From JAAYDI01 sp052034005 (GTDB lineage Bacteria; Planctomycetota; Planctomycetia; Pirellulales; Pirellulaceae): a DNA stretch of 14,369 nucleotides. The position numbers and the translations under genes were made by a program. Below the pieces are notes generated by a model. The model saw only the letters and a list, made by a program, of their open reading frames with translations, had not been told where the DNA came from and did no database searches. The DNA lies in assembly GCA_052034005.1 (NCBI GenBank), contig JBPOJB010000074.1, positions 1 to 14,369 of the forward strand, in the 5' to 3' direction. Position 1 is the stretch's first letter. Every line of letters begins with the position of its first letter. Positions 1 to 8,679 of the stretch are shown here, one piece after another.

Positions 1-2
1 AC

Positions 3-1025
3 CCCACCCCCCCCGGCGCGGCCGCCCCCCCCCGCCCCGCGCCCGCCCAGCCCCCGGCGCCGTGCGGGGTGCCGGTCCGCCCGCCCGGACGCCTGGTGAT
101 CTCGTCGAGCGACATCGACGCGTTGGCCTGGTTCGAAGAGCTGGCGACCAGGCTCGCGCCGCCGGCCAAGGACTATACCGTCTTCCGGTTGAAAAACGCG
201 TCGGCCAGCTGGGTCGTGCTGAACCTCAAGGACTACTTCGAGGATGAAGAAGCCAGCGGACGCCGCAACAACCGCCTCATGTCCATGATCTACGGCATGC
301 CCGGCGCAGCGGCCGACAGCGGCCGGCGCTTGAGCCAGCGACGCCCCTTGCGGTTCATCTCCGACCTGGACACGAACACGATCCTGGTGCAAGGGGCCGA
401 CCCCGACCAGTTGGAGACCATCCAGGAACTCATCGAACTCTACGACGTCCCCGAACCGGTCAATTCCCAGAAGGCGCGGGTCACCAAGCTGTTCACCATC
501 AAGTACTCGTCGGCCAGCACGGTGGCCAACGTGATCAAGGACGCGTACCGCGACCTGTTGAGCACCAATGACCGGGCGTTACAAGACGGCCGGCCGGGAC
601 GCGATGCACAGCGGGGTGGCGGCATGACTGTGATCTCGCCGTTCGGGTTCGGCGATCAGCCCCCGCCCGATACACGCACGTCGGCGCGGTTCGAAGGCAA
701 ACTGTCGATCGGCGTGGATGACCTGTCCAACACGCTGCTCGTCTCGACGGAAGGAGACAACTTGATGAGCGTCATCAGCGGCATGATCGAGGCGCTGGAT
801 GAGGCGGCCCGGCCCGCGTCGGAGATCCGGGTGGTCCCGCTGAGCAAGGACACCGACGGCGCTCGTCTGACCGAGGCGCTGGGCAAGGTGCTGGGCAGTG
901 CCGGCCGGACGTCACCCCGCGCATCGCAGCCCTCACAGCCCATGCAGTTCCCGCCCGGTTTCACGCCCCCGATGGGACCCGGCGCGGGGCCCGGCATGAA
1001 CCGGCCGCGCCGCTGGGGCAATTGA
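3..1025 (+). CDS. Secretin N-domain repeat protein, 5'-truncated by the window edge
   Basis: The frame is open from base 3, so the gene starts upstream; a GTG at 69 is an internal possibility only. Counting residues from 69, it shows successive N1/NolW-type modules. The tail of one is LVISSSD (about 9-15) plus a helix. A second runs from VFRLKNASAS (about 38) to TNTILVQGADPDQLETI, ending near 131 in YDVPEP. A third runs from KLFTIKYSSASTVANVI to LSNTLLVSTEGDNLMSVI, ending near 245. A half-module with VVPLSKDTDGARLTEALG follows, then a Pro/Gly/Met-rich tail. This beta-alpha-beta repeat is the short domain of type II/III secretion secretins, normally periplasmic. No beta-barrel pore domain follows, so it is not a complete secretin. 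Planctomycetes encode many proteins of this kind with unknown role. The first 60 bases translate to a Pro/Ala-rich stretch and may be poor sequence. The family call is confident; the function is unknown. Confidence 0.82.
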   Translation, partial: PTPPGAAAPPRPAPAQPPAPCGVPVRPPGRLVISSSDIDALAWFEELATRLAPPAKDYTVFRLKNASASWVVLNLKDYFEDEEASGRRNNRLMSMIYGMPGAAADSGRRLSQRRPLRFISDLDTNTILVQGADPDQLETIQELIELYDVPEPVNSQKARVTKLFTIKYSSASTVANVIKDAYRDLLSTNDRALQDGRPGRDAQRGGGMTVISPFGFGDQPPPDTRTSARFEGKLSIGVDDLSNTLLVSTEGDNLMSVISGMIEALDEAARPASEIRVVPLSKDTDGARLTEALGKVLGSAGRTSPRASQPSQPMQFPPGFTPPMGPGAGPGMNRPRRWGN

Positions 1026-1094
1026 ACGACTGGCCTTCCGCATGCGATCGATGTAAAACTGTCTCTATCCCGTTCCGCGCCGGTGGTCCGGACT

Positions 1095-1913
1095 ATGCCG
1101 CGCATCCCGATCGACTCCCTGGCGGACCCCCGAGTCCGCCCTTACTTGGACCTCCGCAACCGAAGGCTCCGCACACGCGACGGCAAGTTCATTGCGGAAG
1201 GCGATCTGGTCGTTGCCCGGCTGCTGGAGAGCGGGCATCCGGTCGAATCGCTGGTCGTCGCGGAGGACCAGCTCTCACGCGTGGCCGTGCCGGACAACCT
1301 GGTGGTGTACGTGGTCCCGCCGGCCCTGATCAAGTCGCTGGTCGGCTTCAATTTCCATCGGGGCATCCTGGCGTGCGGGATCCGGCCGACGCTGGCCGAC
1401 CTGTCCGACCTGGCGCCGCCGGCCACCGCCGGGGAGGCGGTGGTGCTCGTCGTCTGTGCGGCAATTCACGACCCGGAAAACCTGGGCGGCATCCTGCGGA
1501 ATTGTGCCGCGTTCGGGGTACACGGCGTGCTGATCAGCCGCGATTCGGCCGACCCGTTTTCCCGCCGTGTGCTCCGCGTGTCCATGGGCGCCGTGCTGAA
1601 GATCCCGGTGTACCAGTCTGCCCAGGTGGAGCAGGACCTGCAGCGGCTTCGCCATGAACTGGGCGTCCATGTGGCGGCCAGCGTCGCCGATCCGACCGCG
1701 CCGCCCCTGCGCTGCGCGCCCTGCCCGCGGCGCGTGGCCCTGGTCCTGGGCAACGAACGGACCGGCTTGAGCCCGCCGGTGCTGGCCGCCAGTGAGTCGC
1801 GCTGGACCATCCCCATGCAATTGCGGACCGATTCGCTCAATGTGGCTGTTGCATCGGGGATTTTTCTCTATCATTTTTGTCAGCGGGACGGACGGCCGGA
1901 GTCCCCGCAATGA
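1095..1913 (+). CDS. TrmH/SpoU-family RNA 2'-O-ribose methyltransferase
   Basis: A 272-residue protein of the SPOUT class, predicted to transfer methyl from SAM to a ribose 2'-OH in tRNA or rRNA. The N-terminal part (about 15-100) resembles the L30e-like substrate-binding domain, with an RTRDGKFIAEG start. The catalytic knot shows the three SpoU motifs: DPENLGGILRN at 126-136 (with the conserved Asn/Arg pair), VLGNERTGL at 217-225, and IPM...SLNVAVASG at 239-255. The ATG at 1095 is preferred because it gives the usual length; a GTG at 1083 would add four residues. No clear Shine-Dalgarno is visible. The gene is 69 nt after the secretin-domain gene and 44 nt before the CBS gene on the same strand. 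The exact RNA target (tRNA Gm18, 23S Gm2251 or another) cannot be read from the sequence. The third motif has LRTD where many homologues have a Gly-rich turn. Confidence 0.9.
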   Translation: MPRIPIDSLADPRVRPYLDLRNRRLRTRDGKFIAEGDLVVARLLESGHPVESLVVAEDQLSRVAVPDNLVVYVVPPALIKSLVGFNFHRGILACGIRPTLADLSDLAPPATAGEAVVLVVCAAIHDPENLGGILRNCAAFGVHGVLISRDSADPFSRRVLRVSMGAVLKIPVYQSAQVEQDLQRLRHELGVHVAASVADPTAPPLRCAPCPRRVALVLGNERTGLSPPVLAASESRWTIPMQLRTDSLNVAVASGIFLYHFCQRDGRPESPQ

Positions 1914-1957
1914 TCGCTCGACGACCGCGTGACGACAGCTGACGCGAGGAGTGGTAT

Positions 1958-2407
1958 ATGGACATCGCGGTGGACCGCCTGATGACGCTGAAAGTAAAAG
2001 ACGTCATGACGCGCAAGGTGATTTGCGTCAGCGACGACCAGCCCCTGCCGGAGGCGGCCCAACTCTTCCTGGCCAAGGGCATCTCGGGCGCGCCGGTGGT
2101 CGACCGCCACGGGCGGTGCGTCGGCCTGTTGAGCCTGGTGGACTACGTGCGGCGATGCCACGCGCCGCCGGATGACGGCGAGCGGGATACGGCCGGCGAG
2201 CTGGTCGGGCAGGGCATGTCCCCCGGAGTCCGCTCCGTACAACCGGAACAGACGCTATTGACGGCCGCCCGCCTGATGTGCGACAAGCATGTGCATCGAC
2301 TGCCCGTACTGGATCTGGACGGCAAGCCGGTGGGCCTCATCACCTCGATGGATGTGGTGGCGGCACTGGTCAACGCCATCGACGAACGCGAAACCACGAT
2401 TCGCTGA
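1958..2407 (+). CDS. Stand-alone CBS-domain pair protein
   Basis: A 149-residue protein made almost entirely of two CBS motifs. The first has VKDVMTRKVICVSDDQPL, then GISGAPVVDRHGRCVGLLSLVDYV (about 13-64). The second has GMSPGVRSVQPEQTLLTAARLM, then VHRLPVLDLDGKPVGLITSMDVV (about 86-134). Such a pair folds into a Bateman module that binds adenine nucleotides (AMP, ATP, SAM) and usually acts as a cytoplasmic energy or ligand sensor. No enzyme or transporter domain is attached, so the partner must be separate. A GAGGAG Shine-Dalgarno at 1946-1951, six bases before the ATG, fixes the start. It follows trmH by 44 nt and may share a transcript with it. Ligand and target are unknown. Confidence 0.9.
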   Translation: MDIAVDRLMTLKVKDVMTRKVICVSDDQPLPEAAQLFLAKGISGAPVVDRHGRCVGLLSLVDYVRRCHAPPDDGERDTAGELVGQGMSPGVRSVQPEQTLLTAARLMCDKHVHRLPVLDLDGKPVGLITSMDVVAALVNAIDERETTIR

Positions 2408-2446
2408 GCAGGCAACGGCACGGACGCCCGAAAAAAAAGTGTCATT

Positions 2447-2515
2447 GTGGACTGCAACCACGTCGTCGCCGTCTTGCACCGACCGCGAAATCCCGTCATA
2501 GTGGTGCGTCACCAC
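2447..2515. promoter_or_regulatory. Pair of 15-nt inverted repeats, possible operators
   Basis: GTGGACTGCAACCAC (2447-2461) and GTGGTGCGTCACCAC (2501-2515) have the same length and share the outer bases GTGG...ACCAC. Their starts are 54 nt apart in the 135-nt gap between the CBS and methyltransferase genes. The second is a perfect 6-bp palindrome around CGT and overlaps the end of the candidate -10. Two matching dyads in one promoter-sized gap suggest binding sites for a dimeric regulator. The second could instead form a small hairpin in the mRNA leader. No regulator is identified. Confidence 0.35.
2474..2502 (+). promoter_or_regulatory. Weak candidate promoter for the methyltransferase gene
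   Basis: TTGCAC (2474-2479), a 17-nt spacer and CATAGT (2497-2502) sit 40 nt upstream of the ATG at 2543. The -35 match is only three of six and the -10 match four of six, so this is tentative. The case rests mainly on two palindromes flanking it and on an A8 tract at 2431-2438 further upstream. Confidence 0.25.
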
Positions 2516-2542
2516 GCGGCATGCCACAGGAGAGACAAACGC

Positions 2543-3127
2543 ATGATCGCCCGCGAGTATACGAGATTCATCAGCGAATTCGTCTGTCACCCCAAAGCGG
2601 TCGGCGCGGTCGTGCCCAGTTCGTCCAGCCTGGCCAGACACCTCGTCGAGTCGGTGGACTGGCCGAATACGGCCACGGTCGTCGAGTACGGCCCGGGGAC
2701 CGGTTCGATCACCGAGGAGATCCTCGAACAACTGCCGCCCGAGACCACGTTCCTGGCCATCGAGATCAGCGCCCGCTTCGCGGAACTGCTGCGGACCCGG
2801 TTCCCCGGCGTCCGCATCAGCCTGGGGAGCGTCAGCCGGGTCCGGGACCACTGCCTCGCGCACGGGATCGCGCAGGTCGACGCGATCGTCAGCGGCCTGC
2901 CCTGGTCGACGTTCTCGGATGAAGACCAGACCGCATGTCTCGAGGCGACCATGCAGGTGCTGCGGCCGGGCGGGCAGTTCATCACCTACGGATACTTCCA
3001 ATCGCTGTTGCTGCCCGCCTCCCGGCGATTCCGCCGCAAGCTGAGCGGCTACTTCTCGGAAGTGCGCGTCAGCAAACCGGTCTGGGCGAACTTGCCTCCC
3101 GCCTTCTACTACATCTGCCGGCGCTGA
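2543..3127 (+). CDS. PmtA-like / rRNA-adenine-dimethylase-like SAM methyltransferase
   Basis: A 194-residue class I methyltransferase. Motif I is EYGPGTGSIT (48-57), a strand ending in an acidic position follows (LAIEIS, 71-76), and the motif IV region is AIVSGLPWSTF (114-124). A late RPGGQFITYGYFQS strand-turn (141-154) is typical of the fold. The N-terminal FVCHPKAVGAVVPSSSSLAR and the SGLP motif match bacterial phospholipid N-methyltransferases of the PmtA type and their relatives. PmtA methylates phosphatidylethanolamine toward phosphatidylcholine. The lipid substrate here is inference; an unrelated small-molecule or rRNA target is possible. The ATG at 2543 has AGGAGAGA at 2528-2535 as ribosome binding site, so the longer reading from 2447 is not used. 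The last 19 bases overlap the end of the convergent amidohydrolase gene. Confidence 0.8.
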   Translation: MIAREYTRFISEFVCHPKAVGAVVPSSSSLARHLVESVDWPNTATVVEYGPGTGSITEEILEQLPPETTFLAIEISARFAELLRTRFPGVRISLGSVSRVRDHCLAHGIAQVDAIVSGLPWSTFSDEDQTACLEATMQVLRPGGQFITYGYFQSLLLPASRRFRRKLSGYFSEVRVSKPVWANLPPAFYYICRR

Positions 3128-4365
3128 GCTGCGAAGCGCCCGCCACAGACCGTGGCCTGCACGGCCTGCTGAGACTCCCAGAGCGCCGCGTGCACGTCGG
3201 TCGGCAGCGGGTCGCGGATACGGACCAGGACCATGTCCGCGCGCTTGCCGGGCGCCAAGCTGCCCACTTCATCGTCACAACCGAGCGCGGCAGCGGCGTC
3301 GAGCGTGCCCATCCGCAAGATCCGGCTGGGCGCGACCTGCGGGTGCGCCCGCGCGACCAGCCGCAGCTCCTCCCACAGGCTCAGATCCGGACTCGATGCG
3401 CGGCTGTCCGTGCCGATCACGACACGCACGCCGCGCCGCAACATGTCGGCCAGCGGATAAGGGTCGTGCTGAAAGTAATCATGGGTCCGCGGGCAGTACA
3501 CCACCGCCATGTGCGAGGCCCGCTGGGCCAGATAGTCACGCTCCGCGGCGGCCAGGTAGTTGCCGTGGATGATCAGGCTCCGCCACGCGGTCGATAGCAG
3601 CTCAAGGTAGTCGTGCGGCCGGCCGTCGGCGGGCAGCGCGGCCGGGTCCCAGGCCTCCAAGGTCTCGAGCATCTCGCGCAGCGGACCGGCCCCCGTGGCC
3701 AACCACTGCAGCTCTTCCGGCGACTCGGCCAGATGCAGCGCGACCGCCAGCGACTGCTCGCGCGACCAGCGGCAGGCGATCTCCATCAAGTCGCGCGACG
3801 TGCTGTAGGGGGCGTGGGGACTCAACGCCGCCCGGATCCGCTCCGCGCCACGCAGGCGCTGAACGTGCCGCCCCGCGCACTGCGCCTGCCGGGCCACGAT
3901 GTCCGCCCGCTGGCCCAATAGCTCCCGGAACGCGTACCAGCGGAGCGGGAACCGATACCAGGACAGGTCCTCCAGATCCGCCGTGACGATGTCGCCCACC
4001 GTCGTCACGCCCTCGGCCAGACACTCCCGCAGGCCGGCAACCAGCGCCGCGCGGAGCCGGTCGCCCACCCCGCCCTCCTCCGCACGACGGCGGCGCACCA
4101 CCGCCATGATCCAGTCCGGCAGCCGGATCCCCGGATGCCCCACGGGGCGCTCCAGCAGGCTGAACTCCAGATGCGTGTGCGGATTGACCAGCCCGGGCAA
4201 GAGGGCCACCTCCCCGAGATCCGTCGCAGGCCGCCCCGAGCAGTTCGCGCCCACCGCCACGATCCGCTCGCCCGCAACCGTCACCACGCCGTCGTACAGG
4301 GGCGGCGCACTGACGGGAAACACCAGCCGCGCCCGGAACGCCTGGAGCTCACTCGCGCACGTCAT
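3109..4365 (-). CDS. Amidohydrolase, aminohydrolase subtype (candidate aminodeoxyfutalosine deaminase)
   Basis: A 418-residue metal-dependent TIM-barrel hydrolase with a small beta domain at both ends. Visible ligands are HTH (H63, H65), SPHAPYS (H184), HLAE (H211, E214), HGNYL (H267) and GTDSRAS (D320). H63, H65, H211 and D320 fit one metal site; E214 and H267 fit the acid/base pair of the deaminase/chlorohydrolase branch. CPRTHDYF (291-298) and a C-terminal APGKRADMVLV are also typical. The branch includes guanine, SAH/MTA and aminodeoxyfutalosine deaminases. Because mqnA and mqnC lie in the same gene run, deamination of aminodeoxyfutalosine to futalosine is a plausible role, but it is inferred. 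The ATG at 4365 lies 17 nt after the permease stop, so the genes are probably co-transcribed. The 3' end overlaps the convergent methyltransferase by 19 bases, leaving no room for a terminator between them. Confidence 0.85.
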   Translation of the reverse strand: MTCASELQAFRARLVFPVSAPPLYDGVVTVAGERIVAVGANCSGRPATDLGEVALLPGLVNPHTHLEFSLLERPVGHPGIRLPDWIMAVVRRRRAEEGGVGDRLRAALVAGLRECLAEGVTTVGDIVTADLEDLSWYRFPLRWYAFRELLGQRADIVARQAQCAGRHVQRLRGAERIRAALSPHAPYSTSRDLMEIACRWSREQSLAVALHLAESPEELQWLATGAGPLREMLETLEAWDPAALPADGRPHDYLELLSTAWRSLIIHGNYLAAAERDYLAQRASHMAVVYCPRTHDYFQHDPYPLADMLRRGVRVVIGTDSRASSPDLSLWEELRLVARAHPQVAPSRILRMGTLDAAAALGCDDEVGSLAPGKRADMVLVRIRDPLPTDVHAALWESQQAVQATVCGGRFAAQRRQM

Positions 4366-4382
4366 TTCGGTCCATCCACGGA

Positions 4383-6596
4383 TCACGAGACAACGGCGCC
4401 GGTCGATTGGCAACTCGGCGCCTGACGAAGGTCCTCTGCGGAAACGGCCGGCTGCGGCAGCCGACGGAACCAGGCCAGGATGGCGATCGACAACAGCATG
4501 CCGACCACCAGCAGTGACCAGCGATAGGTCAGAACCTCCCGACCGACCTGGACGCACCCGCTCCACCATGCCGTACCGGCGCCGGCCGCCGACGGGATGA
4601 TCAGCGTGGAGAGGCCCAGCGTGTTGTACACCAGGTGGAAGACGATGCCCGGCAACAGGCTTCCCGTCTGCACGGCAATATACCCGAGCACCATGCCGAC
4701 GAGCGTCGCGCTGAGCGACTGCTGCAGGATCCCGTGCGTCACCCCGAACAGCAGGCTGCTGATCAGGATCGCGCTCCACTTGCCGCCCCGATGCCGCAGC
4801 CCGGACAGGATGAAGCCGCGGAACGCCAGCTCTTCGCAGATGGCGGGCGTCAACGCCAGGAGCGCCACGATCTGCCACACGCTGGGCGCCGACGCAATGA
4901 TCCGCTGGATGCCCTCCAGCTGCGCGCGCATCGGCTCGTGGATCGGATACAGCCACTGGATGAACTCCGTGACCCGCAGGCCCAGCGGATAGAGCGTGAC
5001 GGCCAGCAGCCCGGCGAGCAACACGGCCGTGCCGCGTGCCGGCCGGAGCAGCAACGTGGCGCGCGGGCTGCCCGCCAGCGTGGCGGTCAGGATCGCCACC
5101 GGCGCCAGGACGAGGAGGGTGAGCGTCAAGAACTGCGGCAGTGCGAATTCGCCCCAGCTGGTCGGCGTCTTGGCCGCGAACGTGGCGAAGAACCGAATCG
5201 TCAGCAGGATGAGCCCGCAGGCGATCGCCTGCCCGAAGGTCGGTGTCGGGCCGCGGTCGCGCACCAGGTGCCGCAGCCACAATCGTACGTCCACCCGTTC
5301 GCTCTCGCGGAACAGCACCGACTCGTCGTTGAACTGGCGCACCGCCCAGCGGATCGCCACCAGGCAGCAGCCGCCGGTCACCAGGAGCACGGAGGGCGCG
5401 AACAACGCGGCCTCCGCATACTGGCCTTCCACGACGGCCCGCAACAGCAGCATCATGCCCGTGATCGGGATCAGGCTGGTGCCCAACGTCAACCGGACCG
5501 CCGGCAACATCGGCAGGATCATCAACGGCAGCGAGATGAGCAGCAGAGGCATCAGGTAGTACTGGCCTTCCTTCGTGCTGCGGGCGAACGCGGCGATCGA
5601 CAGCGCTAACGCGCTGAACAGCCCCGAGATCGGCAGCAGCGCCAGCAACAGCCAGCCTAACGACCAGACGGGCGGCACGCCGATCGGGAACGCCGCCGGC
5701 TGTAACAGGATCACGGCGGCGCCCGTGATCGCCATGCTGATCAGGTTCAAGACCGACGTGCCGGCGCTGAAGCCCATGATGGTCAGCAGCTTGCCCAGCA
5801 CGATCTCGCTGCGCTCGGCCGGACTGCTCAGCAGCGTCTCGAGCGTCCCGCGCTCCTTCTCCCCGGCACACAGGTCGACGGCCGGGTAGAATGCGCCGGT
5901 CAACGCCCACACGAACAACACGAATGGAAGGACCTTCGACCAGAAGGCCGCACGTCGACTCGCCTCCTGCGACAGGTCCAGGCCCTGCACTTCGAACGGG
6001 TCGGTCGCGCGCGGCGAAATGTGGCGCGCCGCCAGGTACTGCCGCACGATCGCCACGCGCCAGCTGGTCAGCACGCGGCGGATCCGCGCTTCGCAGATCC
6101 GCGATCGGTCGCTCGCCGCATCGTACACGACTTGCGGCTGGCAGGCCGCGCCGGACTGCTCGTCCGCAAAGCCGCCCGACCCCGCGCGGAACTGCGCCAA
6201 GGCCTCGCCGAAACCGGCTGGAAAAACCAGCACGGCCGCGTAAGTGCCGCTCTGGATCAGCGCCCGCGCCCGTTCGCGAAACGACTCGGTCCCGAGGTCC
6301 GCCGGCACCGCCTGCTCGACCGTCAACTCCAGCAACCGGGCCTCATCCGCCGACGCCACCGCCTCGTCGAACCGCTGCCGGTCGATCAGCGGCGGCGAGG
6401 CCGGCAACTGGCCGGCACCGACCACCCAGACCTGCGCAGGTTGCTCGTGCGCAAACTGCGATACCTGGAGGAAGGTCATCCCCAGCAGCGGATAGAGCAG
6501 CAGCGGCAGCACGGCGATGGTGAACAGCGTGCGGCGGTCGCGCAGCTGATCGCGCACTTCGCGCAGGAAGATCAGTTGGACGTGGGACCAGTTCAT
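4383..6596 (-). CDS. ABC-2 (NatB-type) permease fused to a CPBP intramembrane protease
   Basis: A 737-residue membrane protein with two parts. Residues 1-420 are an ABC-2/NatB permease: a first helix at about 25-45, a large extracytoplasmic domain at about 50-215, then FVLFVWALTGAFYPAVDL and the coupling signature EKERGTLETLLSSPAERSE (246-264), followed by several hydrophobic helices. Residues 455-710 are a second helix bundle with the CPBP (Abi/Rce1-like) motifs: EELAFR (E588, E589, R593), FGVTHG (H621) and HLVYN (H654, N658). All residues expected for the protease active site are present. It pairs with the ATPase encoded 55 nt upstream. NatAB systems export sodium or other substrates; here the substrate is unknown, and the fused protease could process or quality-control a membrane cargo. 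This fusion is known in planctomycetes, so the architecture itself is not new. Confidence 0.9.
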   Translation of the reverse strand: MNWSHVQLIFLREVRDQLRDRRTLFTIAVLPLLLYPLLGMTFLQVSQFAHEQPAQVWVVGAGQLPASPPLIDRQRFDEAVASADEARLLELTVEQAVPADLGTESFRERARALIQSGTYAAVLVFPAGFGEALAQFRAGSGGFADEQSGAACQPQVVYDAASDRSRICEARIRRVLTSWRVAIVRQYLAARHISPRATDPFEVQGLDLSQEASRRAAFWSKVLPFVLFVWALTGAFYPAVDLCAGEKERGTLETLLSSPAERSEIVLGKLLTIMGFSAGTSVLNLISMAITGAAVILLQPAAFPIGVPPVWSLGWLLLALLPISGLFSALALSIAAFARSTKEGQYYLMPLLLISLPLMILPMLPAVRLTLGTSLIPITGMMLLLRAVVEGQYAEAALFAPSVLLVTGGCCLVAIRWAVRQFNDESVLFRESERVDVRLWLRHLVRDRGPTPTFGQAIACGLILLTIRFFATFAAKTPTSWGEFALPQFLTLTLLVLAPVAILTATLAGSPRATLLLRPARGTAVLLAGLLAVTLYPLGLRVTEFIQWLYPIHEPMRAQLEGIQRIIASAPSVWQIVALLALTPAICEELAFRGFILSGLRHRGGKWSAILISSLLFGVTHGILQQSLSATLVGMVLGYIAVQTGSLLPGIVFHLVYNTLGLSTLIIPSAAGAGTAWWSGCVQVGREVLTYRWSLLVVGMLLSIAILAWFRRLPQPAVSAEDLRQAPSCQSTGAVVS

Positions 6597-6651
6597 GAGG
6601 ACTGCGTTTTCCGCGGCGCCCGGCGCGCGGCCGTCGCCCGCCGCGACCCGA

Positions 6652-7428
6652 TCAACATGCCTTCTTCGTGACCATGAGATGCTCGTCGTGCTTCGAGATC
6701 AAGCCGAAGAACAGCTCCTCCAGATCGACTTCGCCATGGATCTCCAGGAGTTCCTCGAGCGAACCTTCCGCCAGGATCGACCCGCGATGCATAATCGCGA
6801 TCCGATCGCACAACCGCTCCGCCTCGCGCATGATGTGCGTCGAGAACACCACGCACTTGCCCTGCTCCCGCAACTCGGCCACCGTCTTGAGCAAGGCCCG
6901 GGCGACCAGCACGTCCAGGCCGGCCGTCGCCTCGTCGAAGATCAGCACCGGTGGGTCGTGCACGATCGCCCGCGCAATCGATACCTTCTGCTTCATGCCG
7001 GTCGACATCTTCGAACCCAGCACGTCGCGCATCTCGTTCATCTGCAGCCGATGGAAGATCGCCTCCATCCGCGCGCGCAGCGCACCCGCCTCCAGCCCGT
7101 AGAGCCGGCCGAAATACTCCACCATCTCCCAAGCGGTCATGCGGTCGTAGACGGCCGTGTTGTTCGACATGAACCCGATCTGCTGGCGAACCAGCGATGG
7201 CTGCGTCAGCACGTCGAAGCCGTTGACCGTGACCAGCCCGCCCGTCGGACGCAACACCGTGCTGAGGATCCGCAGCACCGTCGTCTTGCCCGCCCCGTTG
7301 GGGCCCAGCAGCCCGTACACTTGACCCGGCACCGCCTCGAAACTGATCCCCTGCAAGGCCCGGAACTGGCCGCGACGCAGGTCCGAGTAGGTCTTCGTCA
7401 GCTTCTCGACGTGGATCATGCCTGTCAC
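6652..7428 (-). CDS. ABC transporter ATP-binding protein, NatA-like
   Basis: A 258-residue nucleotide-binding subunit. Walker A is GPNGAGKT (42-49), the signature loop is SKMSTGMKQKV (139-149), Walker B is VLIFDEATAGLD (161-172), and the switch His is in FSTHIM (H198). The usual Q-loop Gln is absent; the stretch IGFMSNNTAVYDRMT (84-98) follows the NatA pattern instead, and MSTGMKQK is likewise the NatA form of the signature. It should drive the permease/CPBP protein encoded 55 nt downstream. The start is a GTG at 7428; an in-frame ATG at 7419 is equally possible and would remove three residues. The C-terminus after the core domain is short and basic. A 138-nt gap separates it from mqnC, enough for its own promoter, though no convincing one is visible. 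The gap holds a 6-bp hairpin at 7457-7470. Confidence 0.92.
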   Translation of the reverse strand: MTGMIHVEKLTKTYSDLRRGQFRALQGISFEAVPGQVYGLLGPNGAGKTTVLRILSTVLRPTGGLVTVNGFDVLTQPSLVRQQIGFMSNNTAVYDRMTAWEMVEYFGRLYGLEAGALRARMEAIFHRLQMNEMRDVLGSKMSTGMKQKVSIARAIVHDPPVLIFDEATAGLDVLVARALLKTVAELREQGKCVVFSTHIMREAERLCDRIAIMHRGSILAEGSLEELLEIHGEVDLEELFFGLISKHDEHLMVTKKAC

Positions 7429-7566
7429 CCGCCTGCCCGGCCGGCCCGCCTGCGACGCCGCACCTGCGGCAGCCCCCTAACACAGCTTAGCTTATCCGCC
7501 TGGATCGGCCGGCGCTGATCCTGACGGCCGCTACGATCGTGACGGACACAACGATCAATCGGCACG

Positions 7567-8675
<1,109 letters not shown>

Positions 8676-8679
<4 letters not shown>

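Noticed and set aside
1683..1735. CAPC in TrmH (residues 207-210) as a zinc knuckle
   Set aside because: Only two cysteines are close together, in a loop between knot motifs, with no second pair to complete a metal site.
4366..5910. N-terminal extension of the amidohydrolase frame upstream of 4365
   Set aside because: It runs antiphase through the permease gene and gives low-complexity Arg/Ala/Gly protein; the amidohydrolase fold begins right after the ATG at 4365.
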